64,000 nucleotides of DNA from Paenibacillus silvae. GTDB taxonomy: Bacteria > Bacillota > Bacilli > Paenibacillales > Paenibacillaceae. Below are positions 17,041 through 24,855 of this stretch, piece after piece. Numbering within the stretch: position 1 is the stretch's first letter; each line of letters opens with the position of its first letter. The translations under genes and the position numbers were made by a program. The stretch lies in the NCBI RefSeq assembly GCF_014639235.1, contig NZ_BMFU01000003.1, forward strand, positions 682,001 through 746,000, read 5' to 3'. The notes beneath the pieces are model-generated. The model worked only from the letters and a program-made list of their open reading frames with translations, made no database searches and had not been told where the DNA came from.

Positions 17041-18587
17041 GCTTGGTCCTCCTTTCTTCGTGAGAATTTTACGAGCTGTGTCGGTTGACCGAAGCCTTCC
17101 TTATGCTCACCGATTCCACTGATCTCATAAGCATAATCACCCTTCTCCGCCCACTGTGCGCAGCGCATGCTGAATTGCTCACGTGTCCATTCAAAGCGGT
17201 GATCCTGGTGGCGCAGCTGCTCCTGCTCCATCTCATATACTTCGTTGTATTCCTTGTTTGGCGTAGTAACCAGCAGCACCTCAGGTCGATATTCATTCAG
17301 GATTGTATCCATAATGCGGTCCAGACGATATTCCTCAACGTGCTCAATCACTTCACACAGAATCATGACATCCATATGCTGCATCTGCTCGTCAAAATAA
17401 AACAGGGAACCGAGCATCACCTCTGGCACAGCCTTGACTCCGGCCCGATCCTGCAGCCTGGCAAACCGTTCCTTGGCCCGCAGACGTGACTGGCCTGAAG
17501 GCTCAACCGCGGCAATCATTTCTACGCCCGGAATGTAAGCAAGTCGTGCAGAAAGCTTGCCTTCCCCAGCCCCCATATCAACAATGCGGCGTTTGTTCGA
17601 CAGGGAGGCTACAATATCTGTGATGGCTCGGTAACGGAGCTCATTTAACCGTACAGGTGCTGTGTCAGGCGAAAGTGCTCCTGTATCTGTATCTGTATCT
17701 GTATCTGTATCTGTATCTGTATCTGTTTCTGTTTCTGTTTTTGTCTCTGTCACCCTGTCTTCACCTGCACCGTCATGCCCAAGCGTTTCAGATTCCGAAT
17801 TTAATCGTCTCTCCCGGTTGCCATCCGCCACTCCCGCCTGTGCAGTTCCAGCGTCTTCAACAGTCAGCGCTCCATGCTTACGCTCATATGTGCGGATCAA
17901 TTCGGCAAAATGAAGTGTACGTCTAACGATAAGCTCTTTGAGCGGATGCGTGTCTAACCAACCTTCGCCATAACGTTTAATTTTATCAATCTCATCCTCA
18001 CTAATGAAGTAATGCTTGTAGTTATCCAATACCGGAATCAGCAGGAACAGCTGACGCAAAGCCTGTTGTATCGTTTGTTTGCCACGCAGTGTGATGTGAC
18101 GAACCGTGCTTCTGTTTTTCAGGTCAAAAGAATACGCCGACTCTCCACGCTCCATCGCAACGTCATACCCCAGAACCGAGAACAGCTCCTCCACCACACG
18201 GTCGGGCAGATCAGAAGCTACCGGGCCAAATGTCAGCTCCAGTTCAAACACATGATCCACCCACTGCGTATAGTCTTCCTTCGGCTTGCCATTCAAAGCG
18301 GTTCCCAGAGCCGAACGTATGTAGGAGCAAAACAGGCTGCTGGTCACAAATTCCCGGTCATTAATATACTGCGTAATGTCGTATCCATCCGGCGTACCTC
18401 TGACCAGATCAACCGGGTCGGGCTCGGCGTGAATCAATACCTCTGTCTCTTGCTCACCAACCTTGGTGTATACCATGCGTACACGTACGCCCTTGTCTGT
18501 TCGGTCATACAAATTATTCGGATTTTTGGCGAGCAGATGGGATACATAGCCTGCCCCCTCCCCGCTCGCTTTTATGATCAGATGCAT
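17037..18587 (-). CDS. hen1: Hen1: 3'-terminal RNA ribose 2'-O-methyltransferase
   Basis: 516 aa from the ATG at 18587 (GGAGG ten bases upstream; a TTG nine bases earlier sits too close to that site). The N-terminal ~250 residues are the bacterial Hen1 ligase-activating domain. The C-terminal part is a SAM methyltransferase: V-D-M-G-A-G-E-G near 336, then C-E-V-I-E-H near 412 and R-H-Q-D-H-R-F-E-W, whose Glu/His residues form the Hen1 metal site. It methylates the 2'-OH at the damaged RNA end before sealing, so the repaired site resists the same nuclease. The linker at ~281-303 is a Thr-Asp repeat encoded by a hexanucleotide microsatellite. It sits 2 bp after RlaP and overlaps Pnkp. Confidence 0.96.
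   Translation of the reverse strand: MHLIIKASGEGAGYVSHLLAKNPNNLYDRTDKGVRVRMVYTKVGEQETEVLIHAEPDPVDLVRGTPDGYDITQYINDREFVTSSLFCSYIRSALGTALNGKPKEDYTQWVDHVFELELTFGPVASDLPDRVVEELFSVLGYDVAMERGESAYSFDLKNRSTVRHITLRGKQTIQQALRQLFLLIPVLDNYKHYFISEDEIDKIKRYGEGWLDTHPLKELIVRRTLHFAELIRTYERKHGALTVEDAGTAQAGVADGNRERRLNSESETLGHDGAGEDRVTETKTETETDTDTDTDTDTDTDTGALSPDTAPVRLNELRYRAITDIVASLSNKRRIVDMGAGEGKLSARLAYIPGVEMIAAVEPSGQSRLRAKERFARLQDRAGVKAVPEVMLGSLFYFDEQMQHMDVMILCEVIEHVEEYRLDRIMDTILNEYRPEVLLVTTPNKEYNEVYEMEQEQLRHQDHRFEWTREQFSMRCAQWAEKGDYAYEISGIGEHKEGFGQPTQLVKFSRRKEDQA
17681..17746. repeat. Hexanucleotide microsatellite inside hen1
   Basis: Seven perfect CTGTAT units (17681-17722) and then CTGTTT units. On the coding strand they read ACAGAT, giving a (Thr-Asp)n tract preceded by Thr-Glu repeats between the two Hen1 domains. 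Changes in repeat number keep the frame and alter only linker length. Confidence 0.95.
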
Positions 18588-18589
18588 GT

Positions 18590-19381
18590 TTACCAAACCT
18601 CCTGTACAGCCGTGCGGAAAATGAAATTCAATGCTTCAACTTCTACCGAATCCTGACCTGACATTTCAACAGCAAGCTGCTCTACATGTGCAATCTGAGC
18701 TGTCAGATATGCTTGGATGGCTGGAAGCTGCGGCTCCAGGTCCATCTCATCTCCGGCCTTTTTCCTTCTTAACAGCTCATGAATCTCAGCATACAGTGGT
18801 GTGTCCACAGGGATCAGAGCCTCTACCAGCTCCTCAAACTCCATTGGCGGCATGCTCTCATACCGTTCGATCCAGACGCAAGCCAGCAATGGCCGGAGCA
18901 CATAGAAGTATTTCTTGATCTTCACCTGTTCGCCCTGCAAGTAATCCCGAAAGTTACCCTTGGCCATGTTCAGATAATGATACATACACGATTTCGGTGA
19001 GAACGTCAGCGGAGACAACGCCCGAATCTGTTCTGCCACGTTATATCGCTCATCATACTGAATCGGAGACTGCAGCCACTCCAGCAGCGGCGGGTTGGAC
19101 TTGCGGAACAGCTTCAGCGCCTTGCGTATATCCCATCCGTTGATATCCAGCTGGTCGCTGATTGGTCGTTCAATGACATCCCGCTGATCTTCAATCGACA
19201 GATACCATTCAAGGGGCCTGACATAGATAAAACGCACATCGTAATCACTATCCTGTGAAGGAAATCCCCACGCCCGGCTGCCTGACTCACAAGCGTATAC
19301 AATGCGAACCTGCTCCTCCTGTTCAATCTGTGCGAGCTGTTTCGCAATGATTTCTCTCATCCTTTGATCAACACCCGTCAT
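18590..19381 (-). CDS. rlaP: RlaP: RNA-repair-associated polymerase-beta-fold nucleotidyltransferase
   Basis: 263 aa from the ATG at 19381, nine bases after AAGGAGG; an ATG at 19408 has no ribosome site. The minimal nucleotidyltransferase motif is clear: C-E-S-G-S-R-A-W-G-F near residue 31 (the G-S motif) followed by D-S-D-Y-D-V-R-F-I-Y (D-x-D). It matches the PF10127/COG3541 family named RlaP for its frequent linkage to RNA-repair genes. It probably adds a nucleotide to, or otherwise resets, a damaged RNA end. It lies directly between the Ro gene and hen1, with a 2-bp gap to hen1. Confidence 0.92.
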   Translation of the reverse strand: MTGVDQRMREIIAKQLAQIEQEEQVRIVYACESGSRAWGFPSQDSDYDVRFIYVRPLEWYLSIEDQRDVIERPISDQLDINGWDIRKALKLFRKSNPPLLEWLQSPIQYDERYNVAEQIRALSPLTFSPKSCMYHYLNMAKGNFRDYLQGEQVKIKKYFYVLRPLLACVWIERYESMPPMEFEELVEALIPVDTPLYAEIHELLRRKKAGDEMDLEPQLPAIQAYLTAQIAHVEQLAVEMSGQDSVEVEALNFIFRTAVQEVW

Positions 19382-19425
19382 GCCTGCTCTCCTCCTTCTC
19401 TTTCCCATATCCCAAACTCTCTATT

Positions 19426-20922
19426 TTATAACGGCATTTCCCGAACTCGCTGTGCAATGGTCTCATATCCAGTTACGGTCTCGGCAATATAGGTCAACAC
19501 GGTTTCACTCCAGCCATAGATATAAAAGGTCTGACCATCCCGCGGCGGAACCATGGCTTGCCGGTAAGGGCTAATATCTACAATAAATGCCTGGAGCTCC
19601 GGATTCATCAGGCGTCGATAACGTTCAAGCTCTGCGTAAAATGGAATGCCTTCATTCTGCTGCTCATCTGTAATCATAATGATACGGTCTACCCTTTCCT
19701 CAGCCTCACGCAGCTCTCGTACAGGTCGTCCGGTGTCGGTTCCGCCTTTCACCTGAATCCGGTACGCCTGAGCCAGGATGCCCTCATCCAGCTTGGGATG
19801 GGCATCCTCAACCTGATGATCAAATAACCAGAACAGCGAATTGCCCTTGGTTTGTTTGTAAAGCGCCAGCGCGAGCACCGAACCGATGCGTAAATAGTCT
19901 CCCTGCATGGAGCCCGAGCGATCGAGGAAAATGGCTGTTCTGCCCGGAAGCGGCGGCAGATTGTGAATCGACATCTCTACGGTCTGCTGCAAGGCTTCCC
20001 GCAGTCCCGCATGCTGTACAGTCTCATACGCTTTGACAAAGCGAAAAGGCAAGATACGCGATTGACGCAGTGCTTCAATATCGTTTAAACGGCGTGTGAC
20101 GTAATCGACATTTTTCTTTTTTTCAAAAACACCCGCACGATCCATTGCATTCAGATGGCGCAGCAGCGCAAACATTGGCATCTGGAGCATCAACGCTTCC
20201 CATACAGAACGTGTCGGCTGAAGGATAGAAGTCACAACGGAATACGGCAGCTTGCCTTTCTCAATCTGATGCAGCTGACTGGCCGGGTTACGAGTCTTTT
20301 TCAGCTTGTGCAGCGCCTGTAGTTGAGGCAGTTTTGTCAGATCCGTCTCATGTCCACGCAGATAACGGAACAAGGCTTGTCGCTTTTCATCCTTTGGTTT
20401 GGGATGTGTGGTGGCGACCATATCACCCAGACTGTACCCGCGCCCGCGTCCATTATACTTGATCACCCAGTATTCACTGATTTCATTCAGAAAATGACTG
20501 ACCTGCCGCTTCACTGCACGCCCTCCCTGTCCGCGCCCGCTTCCTCTCAGAATGGTCAGAAAGTCCGCCAGATCGGCAGGTGTCTTCACCACATGCGAGA
20601 ACACCTGCGCGAACGGCTCCGCAGCGATCCTGGACAATACCGCCAAGCCATACAGCGGCTGTAAACGCATGAATCCTTCGTTCCGGGCATACACCAGCGC
20701 CCTCGCCATAAAATCTGCATCCAGCTCTGCCATCTCCTGGTGACTGCTTGCCGCTTCCTGCATCAGCAGCTGTTCATCGGCATAAAACGTATTATTCATC
20801 GTGTTTGTCATCAGCATCTGAATGTATTGTTCCTCTACCAGCCGCACATAAGCGTCATATCCGTCATGATTGGATACGGCTCGCTTATTAGAATCAAATA
20901 ATGATTTTGCTCTGCTCACCAC
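19426..20922 (-). CDS. Ro60/Rsr ortholog (TROVE + vWA RNA-binding protein)
   Basis: 498 aa from GTG at 20922 (a second GTG follows; GGGAGG lies 6-9 bases upstream). The first ~300 residues are the HEAT-like TROVE ring, recognisable from Y-A-R-N-E-G-F-M-R-L near 80, L-R-G-S-G-R-G-Q-G-G and W-V-I-K-Y-N-G-R-G-R-G-Y-S. Around 333 the von Willebrand A domain begins with F-L-D-R-S-G-S-M, an intact MIDAS metal site. Ro proteins bind misfolded RNA ends in the ring and a Y RNA on its outside, which gates access. It heads the RlaP-Hen1-Pnkp operon, and a Y-RNA-like gene lies in its leader. Confidence 0.96.
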   Translation of the reverse strand: MVSRAKSLFDSNKRAVSNHDGYDAYVRLVEEQYIQMLMTNTMNNTFYADEQLLMQEAASSHQEMAELDADFMARALVYARNEGFMRLQPLYGLAVLSRIAAEPFAQVFSHVVKTPADLADFLTILRGSGRGQGGRAVKRQVSHFLNEISEYWVIKYNGRGRGYSLGDMVATTHPKPKDEKRQALFRYLRGHETDLTKLPQLQALHKLKKTRNPASQLHQIEKGKLPYSVVTSILQPTRSVWEALMLQMPMFALLRHLNAMDRAGVFEKKKNVDYVTRRLNDIEALRQSRILPFRFVKAYETVQHAGLREALQQTVEMSIHNLPPLPGRTAIFLDRSGSMQGDYLRIGSVLALALYKQTKGNSLFWLFDHQVEDAHPKLDEGILAQAYRIQVKGGTDTGRPVRELREAEERVDRIIMITDEQQNEGIPFYAELERYRRLMNPELQAFIVDISPYRQAMVPPRDGQTFYIYGWSETVLTYIAETVTGYETIAQRVREMPL

Positions 20923-21025
20923 ACAACACCTCCCTGTATGAAACTTCTCTCCAGCTTTATCTCTTGCAATATTTAAGTTCGATATGCTTCAAACGCTATC
21001 GTCAATGCGTTAGATTTAATGCAAA

Positions 21026-21172
21026 GATTCCGAGGAAAAAGGGGGGAAGGTTATACCTGCTCTACCGCTGAGCTACACCGCCATGAACGGCGGCGATTGG
21101 ATTCGAACCAATGACCTGGCCGATTAACAGTCGAAGTAACCCTCCCGGGCGCCTCGAAATTCGGATCAGCCG
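21026..21172 (-). ncRNA. Y-RNA-like noncoding RNA with permuted tRNA-like module
   Basis: Read on the minus strand, two helices close the RNA: ATTTCGAGG (21160-21152) with CCTCGGAAT (21035-21027), and GGGAGGGTTA (21146-21137) with TAACCTTCCC (21053-21044). Between them lies a tRNA-like module in permuted order. It has an anticodon-like arm with loop CTGTTAA (21130-21124), then a T arm with ATTGG/CCAAT around TTCGAAT. Next come acceptor-like GCCGCC/GGCGGT joined by a GTTCAT loop, and a D arm with GCTC-AGCGGTA-GAGC. A CCCTTTTT tract follows. The 5' flank holds GGCTGATCCGA, similar to the GGCTGGTCCGA of animal Y RNAs. Bacterial YrlA-class Y RNAs are known to bind Ro proteins and to mimic tRNA. 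The ends given are estimates. Confidence 0.85.
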
Positions 21173-21337
21173 AGCTTCTTGATCGCCCCGCTTCACATCC
21201 TTATTATGCTTCACACCGTCATACACGAACATGGTGAAAGTATGGCGACTTGCGATGCATTCGTGCAACTTTGCTATGAAAGCTTGCGTTTATCCTGATA
21301 CAATTAAAGAATCACAGTCCAACCGGGAGTGAAATCC

Positions 21338-22693
21338 ATGGCTAAAGAAAGCTTTGATAAAGAAATTCAGTTCCTGCGCATGCTGTCTCTGACCAGCGGC
21401 GCATATAATCGCAAGCAGTATGCCAAGCGGCTTGGCATATCCGTACATACCTTTGATAAAACCCAGCGCAAGCTCAGAGATATTCATCAGAGCCTGACGG
21501 ATCAGCCAGCAGCCCCGAATGTCGGGTCGGAACTGTCCGACCTTGTACGCTTTCAGTATGGCGAGTCTGCCGAGCCGCTGCTGCTCTTTCTTTTTCGCGC
21601 CAAATCCATGAAGGAAACCGAGATCGAACGCTTGTCCGTTATTTTACATACCCTTCAGAACGCTGCGCTGACCGCCATGGAATTGCTCGATGCCTGCTGT
21701 GCAGACCTGCCTGAGGAATTGGCCCTGCCGGATGAGAAGACCATACGCGCCGATCTGAAATATCTGGAGGATGTCGGTGTCATCCGCAAAGAGCCGGGCG
21801 GGCGCCCCTATCGCTATGCCTTGCAGCAGGATGTGCTGACACAGCTAACTCCGGAGGAGCAGCTGGAGCTGTACGATTTTGTTGATATCATGGCGAACAC
21901 ACAGGTTCCATCGGTACAGGGATATTTACTGCGGGATAGTCTGAAAAAAATCATTACGCCTCATTTCCCGCAAGAAGAAGCAACTGAGCCATATATTTAT
22001 AAATACCATTATTATTCGCGCATTCTGGACGAAGCCCATCTCTATCCGCTGCTAGGGGCCATTCGTCAGCGCAAACGTGTGCAGTTTCAATATTTCTCAC
22101 CGAAGAAACCGTCCAGCTACAGCTCGCAAAATACGAATCCAAAGTTTGAACGCGAAGCGGGCGGAAGCTCCAACCGGATCATCCCGATTGAGGTGGTGTA
22201 TGATCACCAATATGGACGCTGGTATGTGATTGGCTATCAGAACCGCCGGAGATTTGTAAAGTTCAGAATGGAGGGCATCACCCAGCTGGAGGAGCTTCAC
22301 CCAATCGAAGAGGAGCATATGCAAGCGTTGAAAAAGGAATGGGCCGAGATCAGCCGCTACAGCTGGCTTGTCGATACAGGCCGCCCGGTCACGGTGCGAG
22401 CACGTTTTTTCCACCCGCAGGAGGGTGAGCGCAACTTTATTCTGGATCGAGTCCGGCTGCAAGGGCAGTGGGGAACAATTACGCCGGAGACGGATTATAC
22501 CTTTCTCTATGAAATCCGGGTGAACGGCATTACGGAAATCAAGCCTTGGCTGCGCAGCTTCGGCTCCAGCTGTGAGATTCTGGCTCCGCTCAAGCTGCGT
22601 GATGAGATGATTGAGGAATGGAAGGAGATTGCGGCATATTATGAACCTGTTCGAGAAGATGTTCAATTATCAGATGATGACGAGGCTGAATGA
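21338..22693 (+). CDS. WYL-domain transcriptional regulator 1
   Basis: 451 aa from the ATG at 21338, behind GGGAGTG; a GTG nine bases earlier overlaps that site. The N-terminus has a winged-helix-type segment (Y-N-R-K-Q-Y-A-K-R-L-G-I-S-V-H-T-F-D-K-T). In the second half the WYL core reads I-P-I-E-V-V-Y-D-H-Q-Y-G-R-W-Y-V-I-G-Y, followed by the WCX-type C-terminal extension. WYL proteins sense nucleotide or nucleic-acid ligands and regulate stress and defence loci. It is divergent from the Y-RNA/Ro/RlaP/Hen1/Pnkp operon across 415 bp and overlaps the second WYL gene. The pair is the likely switch of the RNA-repair island. Confidence 0.92.
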   Translation: MAKESFDKEIQFLRMLSLTSGAYNRKQYAKRLGISVHTFDKTQRKLRDIHQSLTDQPAAPNVGSELSDLVRFQYGESAEPLLLFLFRAKSMKETEIERLSVILHTLQNAALTAMELLDACCADLPEELALPDEKTIRADLKYLEDVGVIRKEPGGRPYRYALQQDVLTQLTPEEQLELYDFVDIMANTQVPSVQGYLLRDSLKKIITPHFPQEEATEPYIYKYHYYSRILDEAHLYPLLGAIRQRKRVQFQYFSPKKPSSYSSQNTNPKFEREAGGSSNRIIPIEVVYDHQYGRWYVIGYQNRRRFVKFRMEGITQLEELHPIEEEHMQALKKEWAEISRYSWLVDTGRPVTVRARFFHPQEGERNFILDRVRLQGQWGTITPETDYTFLYEIRVNGITEIKPWLRSFGSSCEILAPLKLRDEMIEEWKEIAAYYEPVREDVQLSDDDEAE

Positions 22694-23501
22694 AACCGGG
22701 CTGTTCACCTGGACTTCACAGGAACGGGCCTGGCTGCGTATGATGATGAAACATGAGGCTGCACGGGAAGCGCTGCATCCGGATACGTGGGCAAAGCTGA
22801 ACAACATGCTGCAAGACGAGCAGCACTTGGACGTGCAGGAGGATCTGACCGAGAAGGCCAAAAGTGAGGAACGCAGTGTGTCTCACCCGCTGCTTAGACC
22901 GTTACGGCAGATGATACTGCAAGGTCAAGGGTTTCAGATGACAGGCCGCATTCGCCATGGGCGTACCAGCCAGGAGCAATTCGGTTTTCCGTATAAGCTT
23001 GAATATTCCATGGTCAAAAAGGAGTGGTACGTGCTCTGGTATGCCCCGCACTTTGCCAGATTAATGTCCACCAAGCTGCACAGCATTACAAAGCTGGAGC
23101 CCAGGTCCGTCAAACCCGAAGCAGCAGCTCGATATAAAGCAAGCATTGCCCTGTTAACCGAGAAACGAAAGACAACCATCACTGTTGAGGTGCTGCCAGC
23201 GTTTAATGCGGAGTTATCCCGTATTCTGTATGCCTTCTCCTGCTTTGAGAGACAGGTCGAATATAACGAGGAAAATCATGTATATCGAATTGTGCTGACG
23301 GTGACGCGGAGCGAGGTGGATTATGTGCTGTCCAAAATGCGCTTTCTCGGCAAACGGGTTCGCATCACGGACAGCGCTGCCCTGCGGGAACGAATGTCCG
23401 AAACAGCCGCCAAAGTGCTGGCTCGATACGCACGCTCCGAGTCGACCTATGTGGAGGAAGCTGCGGCTGCACAAGCGGATAACCACTCCAAACCGATATA
23501 A
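22641..23501 (+). CDS. WYL-domain protein 2
   Basis: 286 aa from an ATG at 22641, 13 bases after GAAGGAG; an ATG at 22659 is also possible. The gene overlaps WYL 1 by 53 bp, which indicates translational coupling. The core reads P-Y-K-L-E-Y-S-M-V-K-K-E-W-Y-V-L-W-Y, a WYL-type strand pair in which W-Y-V-L-W-Y replaces the canonical W-Y-V-I-G-Y. The C-terminal WCX-like domain follows. The N-terminal part (residues 1-90) is helical but has no clear helix-turn-helix, so the two proteins may act as a heteromer. A strong terminator follows. Confidence 0.88.
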   Translation: MNLFEKMFNYQMMTRLNETGLFTWTSQERAWLRMMMKHEAAREALHPDTWAKLNNMLQDEQHLDVQEDLTEKAKSEERSVSHPLLRPLRQMILQGQGFQMTGRIRHGRTSQEQFGFPYKLEYSMVKKEWYVLWYAPHFARLMSTKLHSITKLEPRSVKPEAAARYKASIALLTEKRKTTITVEVLPAFNAELSRILYAFSCFERQVEYNEENHVYRIVLTVTRSEVDYVLSKMRFLGKRVRITDSAALRERMSETAAKVLARYARSESTYVEEAAAAQADNHSKPI

Positions 23502-23503
23502 GC

Positions 23504-23577
23504 CAAAAAAGACGGAATGCTGACGATGCCAGCGATTATGTAGAACTGCTGCTCGCGGCATTCCGTCTTTTGTTAAT
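23504..23577. terminator. Bidirectional terminator
   Basis: AAAAAGACGGAATGC and GCATTCCGTCTTTT pair over 14-15 bp with a ~40-base loop. The hairpin overlaps the last codons of the convergent LURP-one gene. Confidence 0.85.
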
Positions 23578-24033
23578 CGCATGTACTCCCATGACCACAG
23601 CAACCAATTCATAGGTATCCAGATATTCCGACTGGTTATCCAGCACAAATGCCCCGGAGCTGAACCAGCCGCTTGTACGGCGAAAGCTTGCCACAATACG
23701 TCCGGCTCCGTCCGTCACATCATATTCCTGAGAGAAGGCGGGAGCAGATACATCATACATGCCGCGCGGGCCTGCATCGTATTCATATTTTTTGCTGAAA
23801 AAGCTGAATCTCGCTCTCAGTACACCCCGATGTGTTCCATCCGCTGCAGTTACATCCCACCGATTGGTTAACATGCGGAATTTACCGCTGCAGACCAGCC
23901 CGGCTTCATCCGAGACATCGAGTGATGAACCAAATACACTTTTCAAATCCAGGTACCCTGCACGCTCCTGATCCGCATTCATAATTTCGGTATATCCGGC
24001 ATTAAAAAAGTTATCTCTGAAGTACAATTGCAT
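23536..24033 (-). CDS. LURP-one-related (Tubby-like) protein
   Basis: 165 aa from ATG at 24033 behind GGAAGG. The pattern is the twelve-stranded LURP-one/Tubby-C-like barrel (PF04525; Bacillus YxjI-like): G-Y-L-D-L-K-S, repeated beta hairpins such as F-R-M-L-T-N-R-W-D-V-T-A-A-D-G-T-H-R-G and Y-D-V-T-D-G-A-G-R-I-V-A, and a hydrophobic C-terminal helix (Y-E-L-V-A-V-V-M-G-V-H-A-I). The biochemical role of the bacterial members is not established; the fold suggests lipid or membrane association. Confidence 0.85.
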   Translation of the reverse strand: MQLYFRDNFFNAGYTEIMNADQERAGYLDLKSVFGSSLDVSDEAGLVCSGKFRMLTNRWDVTAADGTHRGVLRARFSFFSKKYEYDAGPRGMYDVSAPAFSQEYDVTDGAGRIVASFRRTSGWFSSGAFVLDNQSEYLDTYELVAVVMGVHAINKRRNAASSSST

Positions 24034-24117
24034 CGTTCCTTCCCCTTCCAAAAAAAGATGAACGAGCAGCCTGACTGCCCGTTACATGAGTCCCGTATTC
24101 TCTTACTGGCGTAGTGA

Positions 24118-24855
24118 TCAGACTTCCACCTTTTTATTATTCATATAGATGATTCCCCACACCAGCAGCGCAGCGAGCCCGATTTCAAACACCGTGCTTC
24201 CCCAACGACCTTCTGCCCAGATCACTCCATTCGCGGTAAAGGAAATTCCTGTGCTTTCTTCGGTGAACTGAAACAGATCATTCGGACTGAACTTCCCTGA
24301 AAAGATCACATTTTCCAGCCAGCTAAGCAAGTTAACCATAACCAGGAACGTAACAATCCCGATCCATGGGCCTGTTTTCCAGCGAAAACTACCTGCTACA
24401 CTGATGGAGAAAAAGATGATAACAGTCATAAACAACACAATCCAGCCTGCAAACAACAATGTACTTATGACCTCCGTGACACTCATATACGTCATATTAA
24501 TATCCGATAAACTCAGTCCGAGCTTCAGCGTGGTATACAGGTAGAAGTGTATGAATCCAATCAGCAGCAAACCCAGGAAGTTTAACGCCCCGAAAATTAA
24601 AGGTGACAACACATGCGACAGCCCTGTCACAGGAATAAGACGGCGATTGTACGAGCGAATGTTAGCGGTATAGCTTTTAATCATTCTCACATAAATGGCT
24701 ACCCCTGCGCCAACATATGCCATGATGCCCAGTACATTGCCGGTAACATTAGACAAAAATAAAGTTTGCCCCACCTGAACAAGAATCAGAATAACAAGCC
24801 CTGCCAGCAATGTATTCCAGCTTCTCCGAAAATCATACTTCAACATTGTCATCAT
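24118..24855 (-). CDS. ABC transporter permease (ABC-2 type)
   Basis: 245 aa with six hydrophobic segments and a short polar N-terminus (M-L-K-Y-D-F-R-R-S-W). This is the normal form of the small ABC-2 permeases encoded with GntR-regulated ATPases. Its ATG overlaps the ATPase stop codon by 4 bp and has GGAGG ten bases upstream. Together with the two genes before it, it forms a GntR-ATPase-permease operon comparable to Bacillus yhcFGHI. Exporters of this kind respond to membrane-active compounds; the substrate is unknown. Confidence 0.88.
   Translation of the reverse strand: MMTMLKYDFRRSWNTLLAGLVILILVQVGQTLFLSNVTGNVLGIMAYVGAGVAIYVRMIKSYTANIRSYNRRLIPVTGLSHVLSPLIFGALNFLGLLLIGFIHFYLYTTLKLGLSLSDINMTYMSVTEVISTLLFAGWIVLFMTVIIFFSISVAGSFRWKTGPWIGIVTFLVMVNLLSWLENVIFSGKFSPNDLFQFTEESTGISFTANGVIWAEGRWGSTVFEIGLAALLVWGIIYMNNKKVEV

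Noticed and set aside
21058..21134. Ordinary tRNA gene
   Set aside because: D arm, T arm, acceptor strands and an anticodon loop are all present, but in permuted order with the acceptor ends joined by GTTCAT, so no standard tRNA can be cut out. A Y RNA module fits better.
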